NCBI RefSeq assembly: GCF_024166365.1
Contig: NC_064822.1
Span: 103,908,823 to 103,972,822 of the forward strand
DNA: 64,000 nucleotides
Source: Elephas maximus indicus
Lineage: Eukaryota; Chordata; Mammalia; Proboscidea; Elephantidae
Direction of reading: 5' to 3'
Every line of letters starts with the position of its first letter. The first letter of the stretch is position 1. Below the pieces are notes generated by a model. It made no database searches and was not told the DNA's origin. It saw only the letters and a program-made list of their open reading frames with translations. The position numbers and the translations under genes were made by a program. Of the stretch, positions 10,511 to 21,058 are shown piece after piece.

Positions 10511-12590
10511 CTATAGGTTCAAAAAAAGTTGTTTGTTTTCAAAAATAGTTTACAAACTCAGAGATAAAACTGACTTCTCCAGGTGGTAGTTCTTTGTTGC
10601 TAAATCTTAATCGATTTGGGCCAACCCACTGGACTGCAGATTACATACTGCACAGAACTCAGAGGTAATTCAGGCATATGTTCTAAATAAGGGCTCAAAG
10701 CTTGGAAGTTTTATGAGTATTTCAAAGAAATAACAGCAGAGGTGGGTAGGATGGAGAAGAAGTTCAGGGGCTGGGAAATTTACCCTCTGAGCAGGATTAT
10801 ACCTTTTTATTGCAAGTCCTATGAAAGACACCAAGATTAGATTTTCCTAGTGATTCCAGAGCTAGAGTTCCCAGGAAAGGGACAAATCAGAGTTACTCTA
10901 ATAGGTAGCAAAGCAGGCATGAGGACTCAGAGAAGGGCTAAGTCTATATGTGTAACCATTGGTCAGAGTTCCAGTTGGTGTTGAGGAAAAAGGCAAGGAA
11001 GAGTGCTTACACCTCAATGACAGAGTATAGTCACTAAAGTGGGTGCATCCATACAACAGTTCAACAAAAGTATAATGCAAGACTGTCTTCAACTGCATGT
11101 CCAGCACAGTGTTACAGAGAGCAAAGACTCAATAATGTCCCTTGACTGACTTTATGTATATCTGTATGGATGGATGGATAGATGGATGGATAGATGTTAT
11201 ACATGTAAGTAAAGTGTGGAATGCACCTCTGAAGCAGAGATCTGAAGGTGTCAGTGATTTAAGTAGGATCTTAGCCATCTGTCAGCCTATTACAGCAGAA
11301 AAAAAAAGAAAGCACTCCACCTCCTTTCTTTCACTCCACACTCAGGCCCCCTTAATGCTTTGGACTTGACTGCAACTTGAGTTTGGACTTCCAAGCATGG
11401 AGATAATCCTCAAAAGTTTTTATTACATAGTCTGTCGAGTTTTGTTTAATTTTTGTCTTTTTTCTTTTAACAATCATTGATCGCGGGTCTATTATACATT
11501 ACACACTGTGAGGGAGTGTGTGTGTGCATTTTGTGGAGATAGAAAATACTAGCACAAGTCCTGCCCTCCATGAAACTGCATTCCCATGGGAGAGACACAA
11601 AACGCACCACACACACATATCACTAAATGTCAAAGCAAGATAATAATAGAAATGATGGCCAAACTTACACATGCTGATGAACACAAAAGGGAAGCAAACA
11701 TGGTTTGAAATATTTTAGAGAAAGGGGAAACAATGTTAGAACCAAATTTCCACTCTAGAAAGAGATAGATTATAATTTTGAGTTAATTTATTTAACTTCA
11801 TTTTCAATGTGTGAAAAAAAAAATGTGATTAATTATGCTTTTCCCAGTTCTTTATGTGAGAACATAGAAGGAAGTGATCAAAGAAAGTAATAAATAGAGG
11901 AAATCTGAAAATAAATAAGTTGTAAATCAGTGAATAGGAACATGCAATACATCAGCCTGAACAAAGATGGAGAAACAGAAAGGTTCATGGGGTGATGGAT
12001 CAGGAGCAAACAGATACCTGGCTTCAGCAGTGGGGAGTCTAGAGGACTGTGGGAAGATGGTTAATGCCTTACAGTACAAACTGAGGAGTATGGCTTTTCT
12101 CTAAGCATTTCGGTAGGGCAGAAAAAGTTCTTGTTATGCATCAAATGAGGCAGAGTCAAATCCTTGCTATTCAAAGAGCCATCAGTGTGGGAATCACAAG
12201 CTATATAATCAGCAGGCTAAAAGGTCTCACCTATGAAATGAGTTTGGTAGTCTCACACTTCCCTCCCTCAAACACACACATATACATGTGCACGCCCACA
12301 CACCCACAGGCATTCATGCACTAACTCATACAGATATGTCTTTCAAATTTTACCTAGTGGAAAATATGTGAAAGTCACTGTACAAGATAAGCTGCTAAAT
12401 AAATACAACATATTAATATTAATCAGATAATGAAACATCAGAGGGTTTTGAATGGGTGATAGAAGTGAGAAAAATTGGCATCAGGCTCTCCAGGATGTCT
12501 GCTAGCATTCCTAGAAGATGATGAGGAGTGTTGTGAAACATAAAGGCCTCACTGAGGGAGATGGCAGAGTTTAGTCATGGGGCAGTTCTT
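10511..12590. other. Intronic/intergenic sequence before receptor gene 1
   Basis: No coding signal. The stretch CATACAACAGTTCAACAAAAG (11050s) matches the corresponding position of unit 2 (about 20025), and both are followed by GGATA-type simple repeats (11167-11205 here). The part at about 11480-11680 looks like a degraded old mammalian repeat. A short CA-rich run sits at 12274-12304. Confidence 0.5.
11165..11205 (+). repeat. GGAT/GATA microsatellite
   Basis: About ten near-perfect GGAT or GATA tetramers. A more decayed GATA-like run lies at the equivalent place in unit 2 (20145-20290). Confidence 0.85.
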
Positions 12591-12593
12591 CAG

Positions 12594-12768
12594 TGGAGCC
12601 CTGGTAGTGCAGTGGCTTTGCTTCTGAGAAAGGTCAGCCGTTTGAACTCACCAACCTCTCCAAGGGAGAAAGATGTGTCAGTTTGCTTCCATAAAGATTA
12701 CCGTCTTGGAAACTCTGCCCTATAGGGTTGCTATGAATTGGAATCAACTTGATGGCAATGGTGTTAGT
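12594..12768 (+). mobile_element. AfroSINE
   Basis: Forward copy from GGAGCCCTGGTAGTGCAGTGG to GAATCAACTTGATGGCAATGG. The tRNA-like head with A and B boxes is followed by the body with CTTGGAAACTCTGCCCTATAG. It sits about 270 bases upstream of receptor gene 1's ATG. Confidence 0.9.
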
Positions 12769-12935
12769 TCTCCAGCAGACCTCTATAGTTAATGATGCCA
12801 TCGTGTATTGGCCTTCTCAGGAAAGAGCCTAGTGGGACTGATCCAGAGTTCAGAAATGCTGCAGTAGAAATCCAGGGAGGGAAGTACTGCATGGAACGAT
12901 TGAGGTATGAAAATGAAGATGGGACTAAGCAGAAA

Positions 12936-13026
12936 GGGATATATAGTAAAAGAGAACAACAGGATGCCCTCTAACAGCTAGTGTGGAAAGAACAGATTTC
13001 AATCCTCTTCCTGTTTTTGTTTAAAG
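12936..13026 (+). promoter_or_regulatory. Conserved upstream block and splice acceptor, receptor gene 1
   Basis: GGGATATATA at 12936-12945 recurs as GGGATATATA at 48300-48309 and as GGAGATATGT at 20951 in the other two genes, 101-108 bases before each ATG. It is followed here by a pyrimidine-rich tract and TTTAAAG, with AG at 13025-13026, a plausible 3' splice site 14 bases before the ATG. The TATA-like part could be a cryptic promoter or intron sequence kept since duplication. Confidence 0.5.
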
Positions 13027-13040
13027 AACAGTGGCTGAAA

Positions 13041-13976
13041 ATGGCCTTAGGGAACCACAGCACCATCACTGAGTTTCTCCTCCTTGGGCTGTCTGCTGAT
13101 CCCAAGATCCAGGCTCTGCTCTTTGTGCTGTTCCTGATGATTTACCTCCTGACCCTAATGGGGATCCTGATGATGATACTTGTGATCCATACAGATTCTA
13201 AACTCCACACACCCATGTACCTCTTCCTGAGTCATCTCTCCTCCCAAGACCTCTTCTATTCGTCAGTCACAGTGCCCAAGATGCTAGAGAACCTCCTGTC
13301 TCAAAGGAAAGCCATCTCAGTAGACAGCTGTCTGGCTCAGGTCTTCTTTGTGTTTGCCACAACAGGGATTGAGGCCTGCCTGCTCTCCGTGATGGCCTAT
13401 GATCGCTATGCTGCCATTTGCCATCCTCTGCTCTATGGACAGATGATGAGTAAACAGGTGTGTGTGAGGTTGGTGTGGGGCTCTTGGGTCGTGGCCTTTC
13501 TGGATGCACTCATCAACACCCTCCTGGCTTTGAATTTGGACTTCTGTGAGCTCCAAACCATCCCCCACTACTCCTGTGAGCTGCCCTCTCTCTTCCCTCT
13601 CTCCTGCTCTGACACGTCCACCAATGCTGCAATGTTGCTCTGCTCTGCCCTTTTCCATGCCATTGGAACCTGCCTCCTGATCTTCTTCTCCTATGCCCGT
13701 ATTGTCGCCACCACTCTGAGCATTAGCTCCACCTCTAGCAGAAGCAAAGCCTTCTCCACCTGCTCCTCCCACCTCACTGCAGTAAGCTTATTCTATGGCT
13801 CAGCTGTTCTCCGATATCTCATGCCAACATCAGGCTCTCCACTGGAGTTGATCCTCTCCATTCAGTACAGTGTAATCACTCCCCTACTGAATCCTCTCAT
13901 CTACAGCCTGAGAAACAAGGAGGTGAAAGCAGCGCTGAGAAGAATGATGCTAAGATGCTTACGATATCTCAGATAG
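13041..13976 (+). CDS. OR8S1-like: Olfactory receptor, family 8 subfamily S type (gene 1)
   Basis: A 311-residue seven-transmembrane odorant GPCR, expected in cilia of olfactory neurons and coupled to G-olf. The start is the ATG at 13041 because MALGNHSTITEF matches the other two paralogs and human OR8S1 as I recall it; the in-frame ATG at 12981 precedes the splice acceptor. Visible motifs are the N-glycosylation site NHS at 5-7, PMYLFLSHLS in TM2, Cys97, MAYDRYAAICHPL at 118-130, SYARI at 218-221, KAFSTCSSH at 236-244 and NPLIYSL in TM7. Length is normal. Oddity: the TM1 motif is GI (41-42) where nearly all class A receptors, and both paralogs here, have GN. The frame is intact but signalling may be altered. 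AATAAA lies at 14869. Confidence 0.93.
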   Translation: MALGNHSTITEFLLLGLSADPKIQALLFVLFLMIYLLTLMGILMMILVIHTDSKLHTPMYLFLSHLSSQDLFYSSVTVPKMLENLLSQRKAISVDSCLAQVFFVFATTGIEACLLSVMAYDRYAAICHPLLYGQMMSKQVCVRLVWGSWVVAFLDALINTLLALNLDFCELQTIPHYSCELPSLFPLSCSDTSTNAAMLLCSALFHAIGTCLLIFFSYARIVATTLSISSTSSRSKAFSTCSSHLTAVSLFYGSAVLRYLMPTSGSPLELILSIQYSVITPLLNPLIYSLRNKEVKAALRRMMLRCLRYLR

Positions 13977-14039
13977 CACAGAAGATAGAGTACAAAGAAG
14001 TAGAATAGAACTGCAGCAAGATATCTAATGGCTGTAAAT

Positions 14040-14148
14040 CTTTTTGGGAGTAGACTGACAGATCTTTCTCCCTCCAAGTGGCTAGTGGGTTCAAATCACC
14101 AGCCTTTCAGTTATCAGCCAAGGACTTAACTGTGCCACCAGGGCTCCT
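14040..14148 (-). mobile_element. AfroSINE, truncated
   Basis: Reverse copy of the SINE head and middle: GAGTAGACTGACAGATCTTTC, then GTGGGTTCAAATCACCAGCC and AACTGTGCCACCAGGGCTCC. The 3'-side box (GCCATCGAGTCG) is missing. It lies 60 bases after receptor gene 1. Confidence 0.8.
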
Positions 14149-14149
14149 T

Positions 14150-14910
14150 AGTCACTCTTGAGAGTGATGCAATTGAAAATTGTCAAGTGAAGAATAAGTA
14201 TGGATGAAAGGAATTCAGTGCACCCATGTTTGGGCCTGGTTGTGAAGGACAGGCTTTTGCCCTGAGCTTTATAATGGCCCAAGATAGAGAAATATTATCC
14301 TGTACAAGGCCCATGGCACTGTCTTTCAAATTATGGACATCTTGGAAGAACTCTGGGACCTTCATTTTCCTCTTCTTCCTTCTCTTCCTACATGTCTCCC
14401 ATCTCTGGCAGTCTCCGTGCCCACCCAGTGTCCTCAAACTCAAACTATCTTCTGCCAAAATCCTTTGACTTTTCTCCTGAGAGATACTTGTCTAAAACCC
14501 ATTTTGCCAATAATCGATTCTTGTTGTAAAACATTTTCTTAAAATCTGTATTGGTCAAATTTTAGAATTTCATATAAGATAAACATGTGTCAGCCCCTTC
14601 CAACATTTTGTTTCATTTTCAATCTATTTTTCTGTTTTGCTTCTTTAGGGGGGGGTTGGTCAGTTTTCCTTTACAGTTTACTGGCATATTTTCACAAGTT
14701 TTATCATATTGTTAGTGTGTATTTGTGATCCACTAAATCTTTTTGGAGATTCTTGTCTTCCTTTTCTTATTTTCTAGTAGTTGTGTGTATTTTTTACTTT
14801 ACATATACTGCCTATAAAATTTGTATTCCTGTGTGTTAGCTATATTACTCCCATTCATTTACAGTAAGAATAAAAATATGTGATGGATATGTTACAGTAT
14901 TTTAAATTTC
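14150..14910 (+). repeat. 3' flank of receptor gene 1, duplicated unit
   Basis: Non-coding. Pieces at 14725-14775 and 14863-14935 (AGTAAGAATAAAAATATG and CTTTCTTTTTCACTC) match 22280-22330 and 22415-22490 after receptor gene 2. AATAAA at 14869-14874 is AATGAA at the paralogous place. This marks the duplicated unit as reaching about 0.9 kb beyond the stop codon; a role as poly(A) signal is only possible. Confidence 0.5.
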
Positions 14911-16705
14911 ATTGCACTTTCTTTTTCACTCTTAAATGATAAAAGATTAGTGAATCATAACACTAGCATTTTCCATGCCTAAGTAAATATTTAAATAATA
15001 AAATATTATTACTCCCAGATATAGTTGTATTTTCACCCTCCAAATCTGTTCTACAGAAAGTATTTTGTATACTTTCTTGAAAATTGCATGTAGGTCGATG
15101 CATATTATTAATATACTACCATTCACCTTAGAATTATATCATTTTCCCATTACTTGTAATTTCAAAAATCTAATTGTCAATTACTATCCAGTTTCATTAA
15201 GCACACAAGACAAATTCAATATAATGACCCCTTTATTATTAGCTATGTTTTCAGCCTTTTACCATAATACCATTTCTTTCTTTATTTCTCATGTCGTTCC
15301 AAATTGTACCTAGGGCAAAATTTCACTGTAATGAACAATACTTCATTAAGCAATTTTGAGCATTAAGTTTTCTATGTTTAGAACTGTTCCCAAAATCTGG
15401 ATAACTGGGTCAAAGGTTATAAACACTAATAAGCTCTTGATTCTATTCAGTTTAAGTGAGACAGGACCAAAACACTCTATGTAGCAAATCCAAGGGTTCA
15501 TAGCTTTTGTTTTTAACTACCGCTTGTAGGAGAAGAAAGAAGTTCCATTTTTCTTGTTCTGGCTTAAGAAATGAGTATCAAAACTTCATATCCCTTTCAA
15601 AAGCATAATGTCACTCTCAGTCTCATTGCTAAGGCAACAAACCTTTAAATAAGACGACCAATTGAAATTATAGGCTTTCAGAAATTTAAAAAGAGCAGCA
15701 ATCTCTCACGTTCTGGAGACTTATAAGGGCACCCTCACAAGTGTCCTTGTAAGCTTTTCTGCCGCTGGAAGTTAAGAACTATTTTCCGCTTCTCATCTTG
15801 CTGAGGTTTCTATCAGAAGGCCTGGGTTTTTTAACTCAAGAACTGAAATTACTTAAAAGTAAGTTCAAAACTTCTAAAATGAAAATGGGAAGAGTGGAAT
15901 TTCTAAAAAAAAATGAACATGAACCATGCAAAATGGCACTTCCTAAGTAGCACATCCTCTTATACTTGAATCTCCATGAGATCCTTTCTCTCTTATACAT
16001 ACAATTTCCTTTTTCAGTGGCACAATTATTGAAGACCTGGGTTAGAAAACTTGTAATTCACCTGTTAAGCTATAACTTATGCAATATTACAACGTTGTTG
16101 CTATGTATGAAATTTATTTCCAGCATCACCTCATGTCTTTACAAACCCTTTCACACCTAAATTCCCATGAAAATGTATTCTATGTTTTCAATTTATGGCA
16201 ACTTGACAACTTTTTTATGGATGCGTTTTAAACTGAGAATAAATGTTCTTTCAGAAACACAGCTTCAATACTTATTCATAAGATCATCACCCCTCCTCGG
16301 CTAGCTAATGAGAAATGTACAGCTTGTATATCTATAGGACTATGTTTCTAATGACCAAAACCTCTCAGTAGTGAACAGGTTCAGAAATGGTCAGGCAGCT
16401 ACTGAGTTGTTCTCATGAGTTAGCTGGGTCTTTGAGCTCTCTAATAAAGCACACAATCCCATTTGATGGGGATATTATTTTCCAAAATCCTGGTGCTTCA
16501 TTCATGTCAGGCATATTGGAACAGATCCTTTAGTGAGAATTAGAAGATGATGCATGAGAATGGTGATAGAAAAGCCATACCAACTGTGTAACCACTATTA
16601 GTAAGCATAAGGTTGCACAAACAAAAAAAGGTGCCTTTCTGATTTATCATATCTTCTTCCTTAAAGATGCAAGTTTTACCCAGAAGCACCAGAAAAAAAA
16701 AAAAA
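14911..16705. other. No gene recognised
   Basis: AT-rich sequence with scattered short open frames that have no recognisable product and no repeat I can name. Confidence 0.45.
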
Positions 16706-16710
16706 AAAAA

Positions 16711-16913
16711 AAACATTGCCATCAAGAGGGTTCTGAGGAAAATATTGAGGTAGGTGAAACTTGACTTCCAAGCACACTGACCTCAACCTAATAGCAACCC
16801 TATACGACCGAGTAGAGCTGCCCCACACAGTTTCCAAAGAGCGCCTGGTGGATTCAAACTGCTGACGTTTATGGTTAGCAGCTGTAGCTCTTAACCACTA
16901 CACCAAAAATTCT
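16711..16913 (-). mobile_element. AfroSINE carrying a 61-base templated insert
   Basis: Reverse SINE: CATTGCCATCAAG at 16713, then a foreign segment at 16726-16786, then SINE again from TAATAGCAACCCTATACGAC to CTTAACCACTACACC. About 10 bases of SINE are lost at the insertion point. The insert equals 18258-18318. Confidence 0.85.
16726..16786 (+). repeat. 61-base duplicate, copy inside a SINE
   Basis: Identical on reading to 18258-18318 (GAGGGTTCTGAGGAAAATAT to ACTGACCTCAA). Since the SINE is interrupted here, this copy is the inserted one. Confidence 0.9.
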
Positions 16914-16914
16914 T

Positions 16915-17118
16915 CAAAAATCGCATTTTTAGTGTAGCCAAGATTATTCTTACAAACACTGGTTCCAAAAATCCAACCATCACTGCATAGTAAAATATTC
17001 CTGAGACAGCATTTGCTAAATCCAAAGCAGGCACCCCATACTGAAACATGGAAATATCAATTCCACATGATAAAATTAATTCATAATCCAGATAGTTAGT
17101 GAGGTTTGCACACATACT
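16915..17118 (-). CDS. Short open frame of unknown origin, possibly an exon fossil
   Basis: A frame of about 68 codons (MCANLTNYLD to LKMRFLKN) with a hydrophobic stretch FYYAVMVGFLEPVFVRIILA that could be membrane-spanning. A pyrimidine-bearing TTTTCACAG just upstream could be a splice acceptor at the 5' edge. The 3' edge runs straight into the AfroSINE, which supplies the last five codons and the stop. I do not recognise the protein and chance is possible; it could also be part of a decayed gene or of an unrecognised repeat. Confidence 0.2.
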
Positions 17119-17119
17119 G

Positions 17120-18257
17120 TGAAAATACAGTTCTCAGCCTGTTTACTTTCAAAGCCCACCAGGCTCCAGAGTTTACAGTAAGAGCTTCAGTTTTAAGTTC
17201 TATAGCCTATGTCTGTGAGAATCTCTCAGGGCTTGTACGACTAGGGCTTTCCAACTCTTCTACTTAATAAGTTCGAAGTTTGACATCAGACTGTGACCTT
17301 GCGGAATACAGCTTTCTTGCCTTGCTGAGTTCCACCAGCTCCGTCAGCCAATCTGGCTTCCCTTCTGCTAGATTATATCTGCTTCATTCATGTTCTTTGC
17401 CCAGTATGTGCAGTCACAAAGGCAGCTAAATGAAGAGAAGCCTCAGTAATTGGGTCAGGGATGACAGAAGTCTCTCATGTGTGTCCTTTCAGAATCTGAG
17501 TGCTTTCTTACTGTATTTAGTGAGCCAGAGTGGCAGGACCAAGAAAGATTCCAGACCACATGTGTCCTTAAACTTTTCATCTAGAATGGTCTATTTTTCT
17601 TCCCTCACTATGGCTATAAATAGGAAAAATTAATGTCTGTGCTACCTGTAGTTAGGTTACAGAAATATTGGCTTTCCTATGCATGGTGATCACCTGGCCA
17701 AAAAGGACATTTTATACCACGGTAAGACCAGTCAAAAGATGACTTTTGTGCCAGGAAAAAAAGCCCATGATTTCTCTAACAATTTCCCCTTTTTCCCACC
17801 TGATGGCTTTCAGGTTTTGATTTCATCTAGATGTCTATGTCCGGCTCTCTCTGGCAACTCCTTTTTTTTTTTTTTTAACTTCTCTAGTTACCTTTTTTAT
17901 TTGTGTGCTGGAGACTGAGTTTCAAACCCTGAAAGCTTCATGAATTTTTTCCACCTGCGAGACCCTTGTCCTCAGCTGCACTTAGCTATCTTAGTGTTGA
18001 GTTCATTGGTTATAAAATACCACTGACCTGGGAAGCTGAGACCAACAGCTAAGCGGTATCAAGTCTGAGTAAAAGTGGGGAAAAGCACATCAGAGGTGAG
18101 AGTGAGATTTTTGTGACCTAGGATTCTCCTCCCCTTCTAAACGCAAAATGCATGTGCTAGAGGTAATTTATTTTTCTGTGATTATTAACCACCCCATGGA
18201 CTCTGGTCACCAAAAATATTAGTGGTAAAACGAGGTGGGAGAAGAGCAAGATTTGGG
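17120..18257. other. No gene recognised
   Basis: Mixed sequence without strong coding signal. A T run at 17863-17876 may be an old retroelement tail. Confidence 0.4.
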
Positions 18258-18318
18258 GAGGGTTCTGAGGAAAATATTGAGGTAGGTGAAACTTGACTTC
18301 CAAGCACACTGACCTCAA
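18258..18318 (+). repeat. 61-base duplicate, source copy
   Basis: The likely template of the segment at 16726-16786, lying 1,532 bases downstream in the same orientation. Confidence 0.85.
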
Positions 18319-19040
18319 GCATTGTGGCCCTTCTCTCTATTTCAGGTGCCCTGGGATACCCAGGGCCTTTATGCTCTTCTGGGTATCTTCTATTCCCTAT
18401 CCAGTTATCTAAATGCTGTATGACCTCCAGTGTTACACCGGTCTGTCATCCTATCTTTATTAATCTATCTATCTAGTCATTTATTCAACTAAACAACATT
18501 TTCTATTTGACTAAAAAACATGGAATAAATTGTGAGATATTTCTCCTTGAAGTGTCCTCAGTAATCTCTCTCCTTGGAAATGATATAAGATCATTGGTCT
18601 AAAGGAGTGCTTTTTTCTCAGAATTGTTTGAATTTTAGGTTTAGGCACACATTAATTTAAGTGGAATGAATTCGAAGAGGTGCAAATTTCAGCCATAACT
18701 TATAAAATAAAAAAAAAAAAGGAATAGATGGTGATAATTACTTGGGATTATTCTTAAAATAACCCAGAAAAAATACAATCGCTTGGTCCATTTCTCTTTA
18801 AGTCTGACATAAAAATAGCACATAGAAAATACCAAGAAATGACCTCCTTGAGAAGTGCACAAACACAGCTCTCTAGGCAAATTGGTGAATCACACACCCT
18901 ATTAGGAGGATCACCGTGGTTTACACACTTTATCCTCTGCTATTCTCTAAATAAGCTCCCAAACTTCCCTTCTCTTTCCCTTTTTCTGAATTTCAAAAAG
19001 GACATTTGACTTCGATGTGAAGTGCATTTGCTGTCTTCCC

Positions 19041-19062
19041 TCAGGCAACGTAAGTGAACAGA
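19041..19062 (+). promoter_or_regulatory. Putative 5' UTR exon donor of receptor gene 2
   Basis: GGCAAC|GTAAGTGAACAG with GT at 19050-19051, matching the donor at 9710. The stretch AGGCAAATTGGT about 170 bases upstream (18878) is also shared. The intron to the acceptor at 21043 would be about 2.0 kb. Confidence 0.5.
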
Positions 19063-20940
19063 ATTTTGAAATTTGTATTTACTTTCCTCCACAAGTATGA
19101 AATGAAGGTCTGTCTTCACTTGGTTACAGTCAGAGGATCTCTGTTGGGGGCTAGAATGAGCAGATTATGAAATTCTACAATTTAAGCTCCTGCCTGCCTT
19201 ACTGGTGGGTTTTGTGAATCCTCAGCATGGGATAGAAGTTTTCAGATACTGAATGTGTAACTCACACCTTCACCAAAATCCTTTGGATATGCTGGAGTTT
19301 TCTCAGGCCAAGTGCTAGGAAAAAAAATGGGATTGTAGCCAGGTCTACACTGAGAGTAAACCTGTAAAAATTGCAGCAAAAAGCTAACCAAATTCAGAGA
19401 GTAAATTCCAAATGCTAATAAATTTTCCATTAAAGCCAATGGATTCAATTCACTATTTTACTTTACTACTGATGAATACAGATAATTTGTTTATTTCCGC
19501 AAGATTTTATAAACTTAAAGATAGGAAAAATTGACTTTCCATCTAGTCATTCATGTTCACTGCAGAATGTGAATTTATTCAGGCCATTACCCTGGGCTAT
19601 AAATTACTCACCAGACAGAACTGAGCAGTAACCTGAAACTGGATTCTAATAAAGTTTTGGAATATGGAAACATATTTAAATATTAAATATGAAAAGCAGG
19701 GAAATCCATGAAGAGCAGAGACTGAGACATCGGCTTGCCCAGTATTGATACTATTTGTTATGGTTGACTTGGGTTGTCAAGACCAATGTCATATTCTGTG
19801 GTATCAGATGAAAGATGGGCCATTCAAGGTAAATTCAGAATTCAAGTGGGCAAGCCGAGAGTACTCTAAGGAGTTGCCATGCAAGACAAGAGGGCTCATG
19901 AAGGAGGAGAGTCTGAGTGTATTGTTATGGGTCAGGTTTTAAGCTGAAAAAATTTTTTTTAATTAACTATTAAGGGAATTCAGCCCTGGATCCAATTTGC
20001 AAAACAGGACAAGTAAGTACATTCATAAAACAGTTCAACAAAAGTTAAGCAAGGTTTTTTGTGCAATCTACTATTAACTATGAGGCTTTACACAAAGTAA
20101 ATCCATAAATATTTGAAAATTTAGATAAATGAAAAAATTAAACTAATGGATAAATGGACAAAGGGAGACATAGATGGATAGGTTACTGAATTGACAGGTG
20201 GGATGGATAAAGGAGTGGATAAATGAAAGATAGACAGCAAATTAACGAATAAGTAGATAAATTATAAAGCAGACAGATGAATAAGTGTTAGAGTTTTAAG
20301 CAACCGTCCAGGTGTGGACAGAAATGAACTAGTAGGTGTGAGGTGCTCACAGAGGAAAATTATCTTTAGGTTCTGGTTAGTGCAGCAGAAGAAAAGTCTT
20401 CTGGCAGCCGTTTCACAGCTACTACAAAATGAGCCCTGACCCCATATTTCCTCACTTTTCTCTACCTCTTCCCAGTCTCCTCCAAGCTTTGTTAATTTCC
20501 GAATTCAAGATTGGCATATTCCTAAATAAGAACAAATTTTATGTCCTGTTTATTTCACCCTTTTATTCTTCCTACATTTAACAAATATTGATTAGAACCC
20601 ATCATGTACCTCCCATTCTGATGTGTTCAGGAAGCTAAGGTAATATAGGTGATTGAGGAGAACAGAGATGATTAGAAATGCGTCTCCAAGAAGCATATGG
20701 GATACAAAGTTGACCAGAAGACTTGCAAGATAGAAGCAATGTCCAGTTCAAGGAGGTGGAACCAATTAGTCATGGACTTGTCTGAAAATTTTTAAGATTT
20801 TCTCCAGAGTCATTTGTGCTAGAGCAGCCACAAGAAGAAAGAGCCTCATGGTTCAGGAGTTGAGTAGCCAGCAATTGGGTGAGGGAAGGTATTCTGGGGA
20901 GGGAAGCAGAGTAAATTAGAAATCCATAAAAAAGGTGAGT
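19063..20940. other. Putative intron of receptor gene 2
   Basis: Non-coding. The region keeps short blocks collinear with 9720-12900, for example CATAAAACAGTTCAACAAAAG at about 20025 followed by a decayed GATA-type repeat (20145-20290). No gene recognised. Confidence 0.5.
20145..20290 (+). repeat. Degenerate GATA/GGATA repeat
   Basis: Repeated GATGGATA, GATAAA and AGATAGA motifs at reduced purity, at the position equivalent to the purer repeat at 11165-11205. Confidence 0.6.
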
Positions 20941-20950
20941 GGCTAAAGAG

Positions 20951-21043
20951 GGAGATATGTAAACACAGAATTAGATCAAAACCCTGAGGCGGCATGAGGT
21001 TAGGCAGGCGAATACTCCACCCTTCTTTCAGTGTTTATTCCAG
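20951..21043 (+). promoter_or_regulatory. Conserved upstream block and splice acceptor, receptor gene 2
   Basis: GGAGATATGT at 20951 is the divergent form of the block before genes 1 and 3. The tract CCCTTCTTTCAGTGTTTATTCCAG ends with AG at 21042-21043, 15 bases before the ATG, and is a good splice acceptor. A second CAG lies 12 bases earlier. Confidence 0.5.
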
Positions 21044-21058
21044 AGAACAGCTCCTGTA

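Noticed and set aside
12981-13040. Upstream in-frame ATG extending receptor gene 1 by 20 residues
   Set aside because: It lies before a splice acceptor, and the extension MWKEQISILF is absent from the paralogs.
13317-13772. 151-codon open frame on the - strand within receptor gene 1
   Set aside because: It is the antisense shadow of a strongly supported receptor frame and has no recognisable product.
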